From JAIBJN01 sp963748205 (lineage in GTDB: Bacteria; Actinomycetota; Thermoleophilia; Gaiellales; Gaiellaceae): a DNA stretch of 64,000 nucleotides. The translations under genes and the position numbers were made by a program. The notes under the pieces were generated by a model. That model was not told the DNA's origin. It searched no databases and saw only the letters and a list, made by a program, of their open reading frames with translations. Within the stretch, counting starts at the first letter, position 1, and each line of letters begins with the position of its first letter. This document shows positions 7,408-15,966 of the stretch, piece by piece. The DNA lies in NCBI GenBank assembly GCA_963748205.1, contig CAVVIB010000002.1, positions 1-64,000 on the forward strand. The letters run 5' to 3'.

Positions 7408-8230
7408 CGTGCCTCCGGCTGCGCCGCTCGAGCACGTCTGCCACCGCGAGCACGACGAACGAGAGGACGAGCAGCACGACGGAGACCGCCGCGGCCGCCC
7501 CGGGCTGGTCGCTCTCGATCGCCTTGAAGATCCAGACCGAGGCGACCTCGGTGTCGAAGGGGATGTTCCCGGAGATGAGCACGATCGAGCCGAACTCGCC
7601 GACCGCCTTCCCGAACGAGAGCGCGGCGCCGGAGAGCATCGCCGGCAGCAGGTTCGGCAGGATGATCCGCCGGAAGATCGTGAACGGTCGAGCGCCGAGC
7701 GACGCGGCCGCCTCCTCCATCTCGCGGTCGAGCTCGATCAGCACCGGCTGCACGGCTCGGACGACGAACGGGAGCGTCACGAAGAGCATCGCGACGACGA
7801 TGGCCGCGCGTGTGTACGAGACGTCGAGGCCGACGGGGCTCCTCGGCCCGTAGATGGCCAGCAGCGTCAGGCCGGCGACGATCGTCGGGAGCGCGAAGGG
7901 GAGGTCGATCACGGCGTTGACGACGCTCTTGCCGCGGAAGTCGTCGCGGACGAGCACCCAGGCGATCAGCGTCCCGCTTACCGCGTTCACCGCGACGACG
8001 ATCAGCGACGCCACGAAGGTGAGCTTGAGCGCCGCGACCGAGGCCGGTGCGGTGACCTGATCCCAGAACGCCGGTAGGCCGCCCTCGAAGGACGCCGCGA
8101 TCACGGCCGCGATCGGGATGAGGACGATGAGCGTGAGGTATGCGGTCGAGAGCCCCAGAACGAGGCTGCCGGCGCGCCTCGAACTTCGAGGGCGCGCCGG
8201 CAGCTTGACCGCTTCGGTGCTAGTCGTCAG
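7400..8230 (-). CDS. cysT: sulfate ABC transporter permease CysT, apparent CTG start
   Basis: Permease partner of CysW. The body shows LPFALPTIVAGLTLLAIYG, the EAA loop EEAAASLGARPFTIFRRIILP and GKAVGEFGSIVLISG. The first GTG in frame (8104) would delete the first membrane helix. Upstream in frame lie LPARPRSSRRAGSLVLG and STAYLTLIVLIPIAAV, a normal CysT N-terminus, but no ATG, GTG or TTG occurs. The only plausible initiator is CTG at 8230, overlapping the stop of the binding-protein gene, which gives 276 residues, the usual size. A strong hairpin (8166-8203) lies inside these first codons. The family call is firm; the start is inference. Confidence 0.85.
   Translation of the reverse strand: MTTSTEAVKLPARPRSSRRAGSLVLGLSTAYLTLIVLIPIAAVIAASFEGGLPAFWDQVTAPASVAALKLTFVASLIVVAVNAVSGTLIAWVLVRDDFRGKSVVNAVIDLPFALPTIVAGLTLLAIYGPRSPVGLDVSYTRAAIVVAMLFVTLPFVVRAVQPVLIELDREMEEAAASLGARPFTIFRRIILPNLLPAMLSGAALSFGKAVGEFGSIVLISGNIPFDTEVASVWIFKAIESDQPGAAAAVSVVLLVLSFVVLAVADVLERRSRRHDA
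8166..8203. promoter_or_regulatory. long hairpin between binding-protein and permease genes
   Basis: CTGCCGGCGCGCC and GGCGCGCCGGCAG, extended by TCGAA/TTCGA with one bulged base, form a stem of about 18 bp. It lies just downstream of the stop of the sulfate-binding-protein gene, inside the first codons of cysT. In many ABC operons such a structure protects the binding-protein message and lowers permease expression; that role is inferred here. Confidence 0.6.
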
Positions 8231-9263
8231 TGGGGACTCCCAGCTCGTTCTCGATGTCGAGGAAGATGCTCTCCTCGCGGTCGAAGAAGCGCTTGCGGAC
8301 GTCGGCCCAGCCGCCGACGTCCTCGATCGTGAAGAGGCCGGACGGGCCGGAGGAGTCGAACTCCGTCTCGACGCCCTCGACGACCGGGCGGTAGCCCTTG
8401 GAGGCGAAGACTTCCTGCGCCTCGGGCGTGTAGAGGTAGTCGAGGAAGGCCTGGGCGCCCTCGGGGCTCTCGGTCGTGTTGACGATCGCCGCCGGGTTCT
8501 CGATCAGGATCGTCTCGTCGGGGACGACGTACTCGAGCGGCTGCCCGGCCTGCTGGGCGAAGATCGCCTCGTTCTCGTAGGCGAGCATCACGTCGCCCTT
8601 GCCGCCGGCGAACGTCTGCAGGGCCTCACGGGCGCTCTTGTCCTGCACGGGCACGTGCTCGAGGAAGAGCTCGCGGAGGTAGTCGATGGCTTCCTCGTCG
8701 GACTTGCCCTGCTCGAGCTGCGCGCCGTAGGCGGCCATGATGTTCCACTGGGCGCCGCCCGACGTGAACGGGTTGGGCGTGATGACCTCGATCCCGTCCT
8801 TGAGGAGGTCGTCCCAGGACTGGATGTTCTCCGGGTTGCCGGGGCGAACTGCGAAGACGACCACGGAGTTCGTGAGGATTCCGTTGTAGTCGTTCTTGTT
8901 CCAGTCGGCGTCGATGAGGCCCGCCTCGACCAGCGCGGTGACGTCGGGCTCGAGCGAGAGATGGACGACGTCGGCCGGGAGGCCTTCCTCGACGGCGCGC
9001 CGCTGCTCGCCGGACGCGGCGTAGGACTCCTCGAAGTCCCAGCCCTCGCCCTCGGAGGTCTCCTTGAACGCCGGGATGATCTCCTCGTAGGCCTCGCGTG
9101 GGGTGGAGTAGGCGACGAGCGAGAGCGTGCCGCCGCCACCGCCGCCGCCACCCGCGGCGGCTTCGTCGTCGCCGCCGCCGCATGCGGTTGCGACCAGGAG
9201 CAAGAGTGCTGCGAGCGCGCCGAGGGCGCTCAGAAGGGCGATGCGAGTGCGCTTGTGTGCCAC
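8220..9263 (-). CDS. sbp: sulfate-binding lipoprotein of the sulfate ABC transporter
   Basis: A 347-residue extracytoplasmic solute-binding protein. The signal peptide ends in the lipobox VATAC (Cys about residue 28), followed by GGGDDEAAA and an eight-glycine linker before the folded domain (LSLVAYSTPREAYEEIIPAF). Family landmarks include ADVVHLSLEPDVTALVEAG, NSVVVFAVRPGNP and TPNPFTSGGAQWN. It captures sulfate (or thiosulfate) and delivers it to CysT/CysW. GTG start; first gene of the operon, with a promoter at 9305-9331. The Gly run is a low-complexity spacer between lipid anchor and domain. Confidence 0.93.
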   Translation of the reverse strand: MAHKRTRIALLSALGALAALLLLVATACGGGDDEAAAGGGGGGGGTLSLVAYSTPREAYEEIIPAFKETSEGEGWDFEESYAASGEQRRAVEEGLPADVVHLSLEPDVTALVEAGLIDADWNKNDYNGILTNSVVVFAVRPGNPENIQSWDDLLKDGIEVITPNPFTSGGAQWNIMAAYGAQLEQGKSDEEAIDYLRELFLEHVPVQDKSAREALQTFAGGKGDVMLAYENEAIFAQQAGQPLEYVVPDETILIENPAAIVNTTESPEGAQAFLDYLYTPEAQEVFASKGYRPVVEGVETEFDSSGPSGLFTIEDVGGWADVRKRFFDREESIFLDIENELGVPTDD

Positions 9264-9283
9264 AGTTTCCGTTACCCCACTTT

Positions 9284-9331
9284 CTCTACTAGTTGAGTGG
9301 GAGTGTTATAGCACTCTTACCGGAGTGTCAA
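9284..9331 (-). promoter_or_regulatory. promoter and repeated half-sites of the sulfate operon
   Basis: On the minus strand TTGACA (9331-9326) and TATAAC (9310-9305) are spaced 15 bp. GAGTG/CACTC half-sites occur at 9295, 9301, 9312 (reversed) and 9323, the last two forming an inverted repeat across the spacer. A near-perfect palindrome CTCTACTAGTTGAG lies at 9284-9297, close to the expected transcription start. The arrangement fits repression, plausibly by the nearby Rrf2 protein; that is inference. Confidence 0.55.
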
Positions 9332-9381
9332 GGCCAGACCCGCATTCGTCAAGCTCTTGCGGTCGGATACCGTCCCGTGCC

Positions 9382-10458
9382 GTGTCGGTCCTCGAACGAG
9401 ACGACGCGCCGCCGACGCGGGTGATCGAGGTCGTCGACCCGGCGGTCGGGCTCGACGCGGTCGTCGTCATCGACCACGAGCTCTTCCCGACCTCGGCCGG
9501 CGGGACGCGGATGGTCGCCGACGTGACCGCGGACGAGGTCGCGCGGCTCGCGCGGGCGATGACCTGGAAGCTCGCCGTCTGCGGCGTCCCGTACGCGGGC
9601 GCGAAGGCAGGGATCCGCTTCGTCCGCGGCGATCGCGAGGCCGTGCTCGGGGCCTTCCTCGACCGCATCCGCGACTGGCAGGACTTCTTCCTCACGGGCC
9701 CCGACATGGGCACGCATCCCGAGGACTTCCTCGCGCTCGAGAGCGGCGACGGCCCGACGCCGATCTGGGCGCGCGAGCACGACGGGCTGGGCATGGACGA
9801 CCTCTCCGTCGGCTACGGGATCCGCGGCGCGTCCGCGGTCGCGCTCGAGCGGGCCGACAAGTCGCTCGCCGGCGCGCGGATCGCCATCGAAGGTTTCGGC
9901 AAGACCGGTGGCGGCACCGCGAAGGCGTGCGCCGATGCGGGCGCGCAGGTGGTCGCGGTCAGCACGGTCGAGGGCGCGCTCGTCGATCCGGAGGGCCTCG
10001 ACGTCGAGGAGCTGCTCGCGCTCCGCGCCGAGCACGGGGACGCGCTCGTCCGGCACGGCCCCAAGCCCTGTGCGCCGCGCGGGACGCTCTTCGCGGTCGA
10101 ATGCGACGTGCTCGTGCCGGGAGCCCGCCCGCATGTCATCACGCCGGATTCGGCGGCCGAGCTTCGCTGCGCGGCGGTCGTTCCGGCTGCGAACGTCCCG
10201 TACGCGCCCGGGGCGGCGGACGCCCTCGCGGCGCGCGGGATCCTCGCGATCCCGGACTTCGTGGCGAACGCCGGCGGCATCCATCTCTACGAGGCCCCGG
10301 AGTGCCAGGACGACCCGGCGCTCTGCCTCGCCGCCGTCGAGCGCCTGGTCGCAGAAACGACCGGCAGGGTCCTGGCCGCGGCGGACGCCGGCGGGGTGAC
10401 GCCGACGGAGGCCGCGCTCGAGATCGCGCGCGAGTTCCTCCGGGCTCAGGCCTCCTGA
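9382..10458 (+). CDS. Glu/Leu/Phe/Val-type amino-acid dehydrogenase
   Basis: A 358-residue NAD-dependent amino-acid dehydrogenase, closest in style to leucine or phenylalanine dehydrogenase. The N-terminal dimerisation/catalytic domain has the GGTRM glycine motif and MTWKLAVCGVPYAGAKAGI with two active-site lysines; the Rossmann domain has IEGFGKTGGGTA near residue 170. It reversibly deaminates a branched-chain or aromatic amino acid to its keto acid. The last part carries FVANAGGI, also conserved. GTG at 9382 is chosen because homology begins there. It is divergent from the sulfate operon and overlaps the YggU-like gene end by 13 bp. Substrate cannot be assigned from sequence alone. Confidence 0.88.
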   Translation: MSVLERDDAPPTRVIEVVDPAVGLDAVVVIDHELFPTSAGGTRMVADVTADEVARLARAMTWKLAVCGVPYAGAKAGIRFVRGDREAVLGAFLDRIRDWQDFFLTGPDMGTHPEDFLALESGDGPTPIWAREHDGLGMDDLSVGYGIRGASAVALERADKSLAGARIAIEGFGKTGGGTAKACADAGAQVVAVSTVEGALVDPEGLDVEELLALRAEHGDALVRHGPKPCAPRGTLFAVECDVLVPGARPHVITPDSAAELRCAAVVPAANVPYAPGAADALAARGILAIPDFVANAGGIHLYEAPECQDDPALCLAAVERLVAETTGRVLAAADAGGVTPTEAALEIAREFLRAQAS

Positions 10459-10724
10459 CCCGCGCCTCGGGCGAGGCGCCTGTCCAGCTCCTCGGCGTCC
10501 AGCCCCTCGACGTCGACCACCTTGCGCCGCCCGGAGGCGCCCGCGACGACGGTGACCCGCTCCCGTGGCACCCCGGCGAGCTCCGCGACCAGCTCGACGA
10601 GCGCCCGGTTGGCGCGGCCGCGCTCGGGCGGCGCCGCGACCCGGGCGCGCCAGCCGTCGCCGTGCCGGCCGACGAGCTCCGTCCGCGCGGCGCCGGGAGA
10701 GACGGTTATTGCGACTCGGGCCAT
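10446..10724 (-). CDS. UPF0235 / YggU-family protein
   Basis: A 92-residue protein of the YggU (DUF167) family: ITVSPGAARTELVGRH at the start, VAAPPERGRANRALVELVAE in the middle, and VTVVAGASGRRKVV. The fold is a small alpha/beta domain with no established biochemical role. The ATG at 10724 is internal to a longer open frame, but family homology begins there. It is convergent with the dehydrogenase and divergent from tig. Confidence 0.82.
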   Translation of the reverse strand: MARVAITVSPGAARTELVGRHGDGWRARVAAPPERGRANRALVELVAELAGVPRERVTVVAGASGRRKVVDVEGLDAEELDRRLARGAGQEA

Positions 10725-10763
10725 GTCCGGGAGACCAACACAGTTCTGACACAATGGCCAGGA

Positions 10764-12122
10764 GTGAAGACGAAGGTCGAAGAGCTGCCGGAAAGCAGGG
10801 TTCGGCTGGAGGTGGAGGTTCCCGAGGATGCCGTCAAGCACGCTCTCGAGCATGCCGCCTCCGACCTCGCCGAGTCGCTCCGCATCCCCGGTTTCCGCAA
10901 GGGAAAGGCGCCCGTCAGGGTCGTCGCCGCGCGCGTCGGCCGCGAGGCGCTCTGGGAGGAGGCCGTCCGCAGCCACCTCGACGGCTGGTTCTGGTCGGCA
11001 GCGGCGACCTCGGGCGTAAGGCCGATCGCCAACCCCGAGGTCGAGGTCGGCGACGGGCCGCCCTCCGACGGCGAGACCTTCCGCTTCACGGCCACCGTGT
11101 CGGTCGTCCCCAAGCCCAGGCTGGGCGACTGGAAGGAGCTCGAGGTGGCCGCCCCCGAGCCGGAGGTTCCGGCCGAGGTGGTCGACGGAGAGCTCGAGCG
11201 CCTGCGCGAGATGGCCGCCGAGCTCGCGACCGTCGAGCACCGCTCGGCGCAGCCCGACGACGTCGTCGTCCTCGACCTGGACGGCGAGCAGATCGGGACG
11301 ACCCAGCGCGACTACGTGGTCGAGGTCGGCCGCGGCCGGCTCGTGGACGAGATCGAGTCGGCGCTGGTCGGCATGACGGCGGGGGAGACCAAGGAAGTCG
11401 AGTTCGAGCTCGCCGACGAGCAGACCGCGTCGGTCGAGGTCACCGCCAAGGAGATCAAGGAGAAGGTGCTGCCGCCGCTCGACGACGAGCTGGCGCAGGC
11501 CGTGTCCGAGTTCGAGACGCTCGCGGAGCTGCGCTCCGACATCGAGGCGCAACTGCGCGAGCAGCTCGACACCGAGCTCGAGCTCCTGCTGCGCCAGAAC
11601 ACAGCGGACGCTCTTGTCGACGCCTCGTCGTTCGACTCGCTCGACCCGATGGTCGAGCGGCGGACGGCCGAGCTGGCCGCCGGGTTCGTGCGCTCGATCG
11701 AGCGCCGCGGCATCCCGCTCGAGGCCTACCTGGCCATGACCGGCCAGTCCCAGGAGCAGATCGTCGAGCGGCTCCGCGGCGAAGCCGAGGGCTCGCTCAA
11801 GCGGGAGCTCGTCCTCGACGCGGTTGCCGACGAGCTCGATCTCGAGGTCACCGACGAGGAGATCGAGACGCTCATCCGCGAGCAGGCCGAGGAGGCCGGC
11901 GAGGACCCGGAGGCGGTGCTCGTGAGCGCACGCGAGAGCGCCGGGTTCGAGCAGCTGCGAGGCGACCTGCGCATGCGCAAGGCGCTGGACGAAGTCATCA
12001 AGGGCGTGAAGCGGATCCCGGTCGAGCTGGCCAGGGCCCGCGAGCAGCTTTGGACGCCCGAGAAGGAGAACGCACCCACCGAGATGAAGATATGGACGCC
12101 AGGAAGCGAGGGAGGCACATGA
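10764..12122 (+). CDS. tig: trigger factor, ribosome-associated chaperone and prolyl isomerase
   Basis: A 452-residue ribosome-bound chaperone that shields nascent chains. The N-terminal ribosome-binding domain contains IPGFRKGKAPVRVV near residue 45 (the FRK loop that docks on protein L23). It is followed by an FKBP-like domain (about 150-240, DDVVVLDLDGEQ, VGMTAGETKEVE) and the helical C-terminal substrate-cradling arms. The GTG at 10764 is chosen because VKTKVEELPESRVRLEVEVP is the typical start. AGGA abuts the GTG with almost no spacer, so initiation may be leaderless or start slightly differently. The stop overlaps the clpP start (ATGA), giving the common tig-clpP-clpX order. Confidence 0.95.
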   Translation: MKTKVEELPESRVRLEVEVPEDAVKHALEHAASDLAESLRIPGFRKGKAPVRVVAARVGREALWEEAVRSHLDGWFWSAAATSGVRPIANPEVEVGDGPPSDGETFRFTATVSVVPKPRLGDWKELEVAAPEPEVPAEVVDGELERLREMAAELATVEHRSAQPDDVVVLDLDGEQIGTTQRDYVVEVGRGRLVDEIESALVGMTAGETKEVEFELADEQTASVEVTAKEIKEKVLPPLDDELAQAVSEFETLAELRSDIEAQLREQLDTELELLLRQNTADALVDASSFDSLDPMVERRTAELAAGFVRSIERRGIPLEAYLAMTGQSQEQIVERLRGEAEGSLKRELVLDAVADELDLEVTDEEIETLIREQAEEAGEDPEAVLVSARESAGFEQLRGDLRMRKALDEVIKGVKRIPVELARAREQLWTPEKENAPTEMKIWTPGSEGGT

Positions 12123-12730
12123 GCCCGTTGATCCCAATGGTCGTCGAGCAGACGTCGAGAGGCGAGCGCGCTTTCGACATCTACTCGCGGCTTCTGAACG
12201 AGAGAATCATCTTCCTCGGGACTCCCGTGGACGATCAGATCGCCAACTTGATCGTGGCGCAGCTGATCCACCTCGAGTCCGAGGACCCCGACAAGGACAT
12301 CTCGATCTACATCAACTCGCCGGGCGGCTCGGTCTACGCCGGCATGGCGATCTACGACACGATGCAGTACATCAAGCCCGACGTGCAGACGATCTGCGTC
12401 GGAATCGCCATGTCGATGGGGGCTCTGCTCCTCGCGGGCGGCACCGACGGCAAGCGAATGGCGACGCCGCACTCGAAGATCCTCATCCACCAGGTCTCGG
12501 CCGGCTTCCAGGGGCAGGCGACCGACATCGAGATCCAGGCGCGCGAGACCCTCGCGATGAAGCGACTCCTCGAGGAGATCATCGCCACCCACACGAAGCA
12601 GGATCTGGACAAGGTCGGCAAGGACATGGAGCGCGACTACTTCATGACGGCGCAGGAAGCGCTCGACTACGGCATCATCGACACTGTCATCGCCAATCGC
12701 GGCACGCCTGCAATGGCGGCTGCGTCCTAG
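12119..12730 (+). CDS. clpP: ATP-dependent Clp protease proteolytic subunit
   Basis: A 203-residue serine protease that forms the 14-mer proteolytic chamber. It carries SPGGSVYAGMAIYDTM, the nucleophile in AMSMGALLLAGG (Ser near residue 98), the catalytic His in ILIHQV near residue 123 and the downstream ATDIEIQARE. The motif reads CVGIAMSMGA where many homologues have GQAASM; this is a tolerated variation. The ATG overlaps the tig stop, and a GGGAGG ribosome site lies inside tig. The N-terminal MSPLIPMVVEQTSRGERAFDI is the standard ClpP leader and docking segment. It works with the ClpX ATPase encoded next. Confidence 0.97.
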   Translation: MSPLIPMVVEQTSRGERAFDIYSRLLNERIIFLGTPVDDQIANLIVAQLIHLESEDPDKDISIYINSPGGSVYAGMAIYDTMQYIKPDVQTICVGIAMSMGALLLAGGTDGKRMATPHSKILIHQVSAGFQGQATDIEIQARETLAMKRLLEEIIATHTKQDLDKVGKDMERDYFMTAQEALDYGIIDTVIANRGTPAMAAAS

Positions 12731-12766
12731 TCAGCCGAGCGATTTCGAGGTACAAGGTAGAGAGAC

Positions 12767-14041
<1,275 letters not shown>

Positions 14042-14048
14042 TAGCGAC

Positions 14049-14986
14049 GTGCACCGGGTCTACGCCAGCCTGCCTCTGAGCGGGCCGGCGGCGCGCCTGG
14101 GGCGAGACCTCCTCCGTGGGGCGCAGCTCGCGCTCGAGCGCGCGTATGCGGACGTGGAGCTCGTGACGCTCGACTCCTTCGGCGAGGACCGCGAGGAGCG
14201 GGCGGCGGCCAACGCACGGCAGGCCGTCGCGGATGCGGGGGCGGTCGCCTACGTCGGCGACTTCCACTCGTCACAGGTGCTCGAGACCGCGCCGATCCTC
14301 GGTGACGCCGGGCTCCTCCAGGTGGCGCCGGTGGCCACGTTCGCAGGGCTCGGCGGGCCGACCCTGGTGCGCCTGATGCCGCACGACGGGGTGGGCGCGA
14401 GGGCGATTGCGGCCTGGCTCGTGCGAGTGGGTGTACAAGAGCTACTGATCGTCCACGACCACGACGCCGACTACGGAGTCGCGGTCGGCGCCATGTGCGA
14501 CGAGGCGGCGAGAAAGCGAGGGCTGAGCGGTACGCACTCGTCCGATCTGGAACCACGACGAGCCGTGGGCGGAGGACGTGGGGGAGGCCGACGCGGTGCT
14601 CTACGTCGGCGTCGCGGATCCGGCGCATCGGTCTGTGGCGCGACCTCCACGCGCACGACCCGAGCATGTGGCTTCTCGGCTCGGAGGGCGTCGCCGAGGA
14701 CTGGCTCGTGCGGAGGATGGACGCCTCTGCCGCCGAGCGGACACGCTTCTTCGTCGCCCAGCGCGCGCCCTTCGCTCTGTACGGCTACGAGGCGATGGCG
14801 CTCGTCCTCGACGCGATCGCGGCCGAAGGCGGCGACCGCGCAGCGGTGACCCGCGCGGCACGTGGGACGACGGACCGCGACTCGATCCTCGGCCGCTACT
14901 CGATCGACGCCGAAGGCCACACGACCACGACGGCGTACGGAAGGCTCGCGGTCGTCGACGGCGCCCTCGTCTGGGACAAGCCCTAG
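14049..14986 (+). CDS. periplasmic-binding-fold protein (Peripla_BP_6-like), two frame breaks
   Basis: The GTG frame reads VYASLPLSGPAARLG, LLRGAQLALERAYADVEL and GDFHSSQVLETAPILGDAG, typical of branched-chain amino-acid receptor-fold proteins. It breaks near 14530. WNHDEPWAEDVGEADAVLY follows one frame over, and after a second break near 14620-14635 LWRDLHAHDPSMWLLGSEG runs in the third frame to 14986. Removing one base at each point restores about 311 residues. Unlike true binding proteins it has no signal peptide, so the protein would be cytoplasmic. It begins 8 bp after clpX. The role is unknown; a truncated transporter receptor or sensor is possible. Confidence 0.65.
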
Positions 14987-14998
14987 ACCCGAGCTTTG

Positions 14999-15028
14999 GC
15001 GGGGTGGGCCCGGTGGGGCCCACCCCGC
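14999..15028. terminator. strong bidirectional terminator hairpin
   Basis: GCGGGGTGGGCCC (14999-15011) and GGGCCCACCCCGC (15016-15028) form a perfect 13-bp stem with a 4-base loop, followed by TT. It sits between the convergent ends of the binding-fold gene and the DUF4394 gene. Confidence 0.75.
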
Positions 15029-15038
15029 TTGCGGCGCG

Positions 15039-15887
15039 CTACTGGTCCTGCCAGGCGGCGAGGCCGGTGATGGCCACGCCCTTGCCGATGCGGCCGAGCG
15101 ACCGCGTCTTGCCGGTGTCGAGGTCGACACGCCACAGCTCAGCCGAGCTGCGACCCATCTGGGTGCCCGCGACGTAGCCGACGTTGTCGGCGCCGGCGAT
15201 ATCGAAGCCGGCGTTCGCGCCCAGGTTGAAGCCGAGCGAGACGGGCATGATCAGCGTGCCGTTGTTGGCGGGGCGCTGAATCCAGAGCCGGTCCTTGCTG
15301 GGGGCGATGTCGAGGGCGTACAGCTCGGTCACGGTCGGCCGGGTCGCGAACGCCGTGAAGGACGAGTTGGTGTACGCGGAGCCGACCACCGTGACGTCTG
15401 CCGGGGTGAGGCTCGTGTCCTTGGAGAGCAGGTTGCCCTCGTCCGGATTGAGGCGGATGTTGTCGTCGGCGTCGCTCGTCACCCGGATCTTGTCGACGGT
15501 CGGGTTGAAGTCGAAGCCGATGTTGCCGCTGTTGAGCGCATCCGGTGCCATCTCGAAGGCCGGGCCTTCGGCCACGGCAATCGCCGTCGCCACGTTGACG
15601 CGATAGACGACCTTGTCGCTTCCGAGCGCGTAGAGATCGCCGGTGGCGGGTCGGAAGTCGATCCCGCCGAGCACGACACCCGTAGGCAGGCCCGTGATCG
15701 CCTTCGAGCGGACGGAGCGCGGCGAGCGCGAGTCGAACTGCAGGAGATTCCCCTTCGAGTCGGTCGCGAAGAGGACGCGCCGTTCGGCTCCTCGCCGGTC
15801 ATCGCCGCCGTCCGCGGCGGCTCCGAGCGGGACGACGAGCGCGACGAGCGAGCCGGCGACGAGCGCCCAGCGTGTGAGCTTGGACAT
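15039..15887 (-). CDS. secreted DUF4394 domain protein
   Basis: A 282-residue exported protein. The signal peptide covers residues 1-26 (KLTRWALVAGSLVALVVPLG). The mature part carries repeated beta-strand blades of the DUF4394 type: GNLLQFDSRSP, GIDFRPATGDLYALGS, FDFNPTVDKIRVTSDADDNIR and LDIAPSKDRLWIQRP. Such proteins are extracytoplasmic beta-propeller-like repeats of unknown function. A GGAGG ribosome site lies 8 bases before the ATG at 15887, favouring it over the ATG two codons upstream. The gene is transcribed leftward to a strong shared terminator. Confidence 0.82.
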   Translation of the reverse strand: MSKLTRWALVAGSLVALVVPLGAAADGGDDRRGAERRVLFATDSKGNLLQFDSRSPRSVRSKAITGLPTGVVLGGIDFRPATGDLYALGSDKVVYRVNVATAIAVAEGPAFEMAPDALNSGNIGFDFNPTVDKIRVTSDADDNIRLNPDEGNLLSKDTSLTPADVTVVGSAYTNSSFTAFATRPTVTELYALDIAPSKDRLWIQRPANNGTLIMPVSLGFNLGANAGFDIAGADNVGYVAGTQMGRSSAELWRVDLDTGKTRSLGRIGKGVAITGLAAWQDQ

Positions 15888-15966
15888 GATCATTTCCTCC
15901 TAGGTCGATGCGGTGGGGGTGAAGTCCCTTCGCAACCGACCCGCAGGACGGTTCGGTCGAGCCGGC

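Noticed and set aside
9312..9327. CIRCE-type HrcA operator (CACTC-N6-GAGTG) at the sulfate promoter
   Set aside because: CIRCE needs a 9-base spacer and TTAG/CTAA flanks; here the spacer is 6 and the flanks do not match.
10728..12137. Long minus-strand open frame opposite tig
   Set aside because: It is an antisense shadow of trigger factor; only the last 92 codons (10446-10724) form a recognisable protein.
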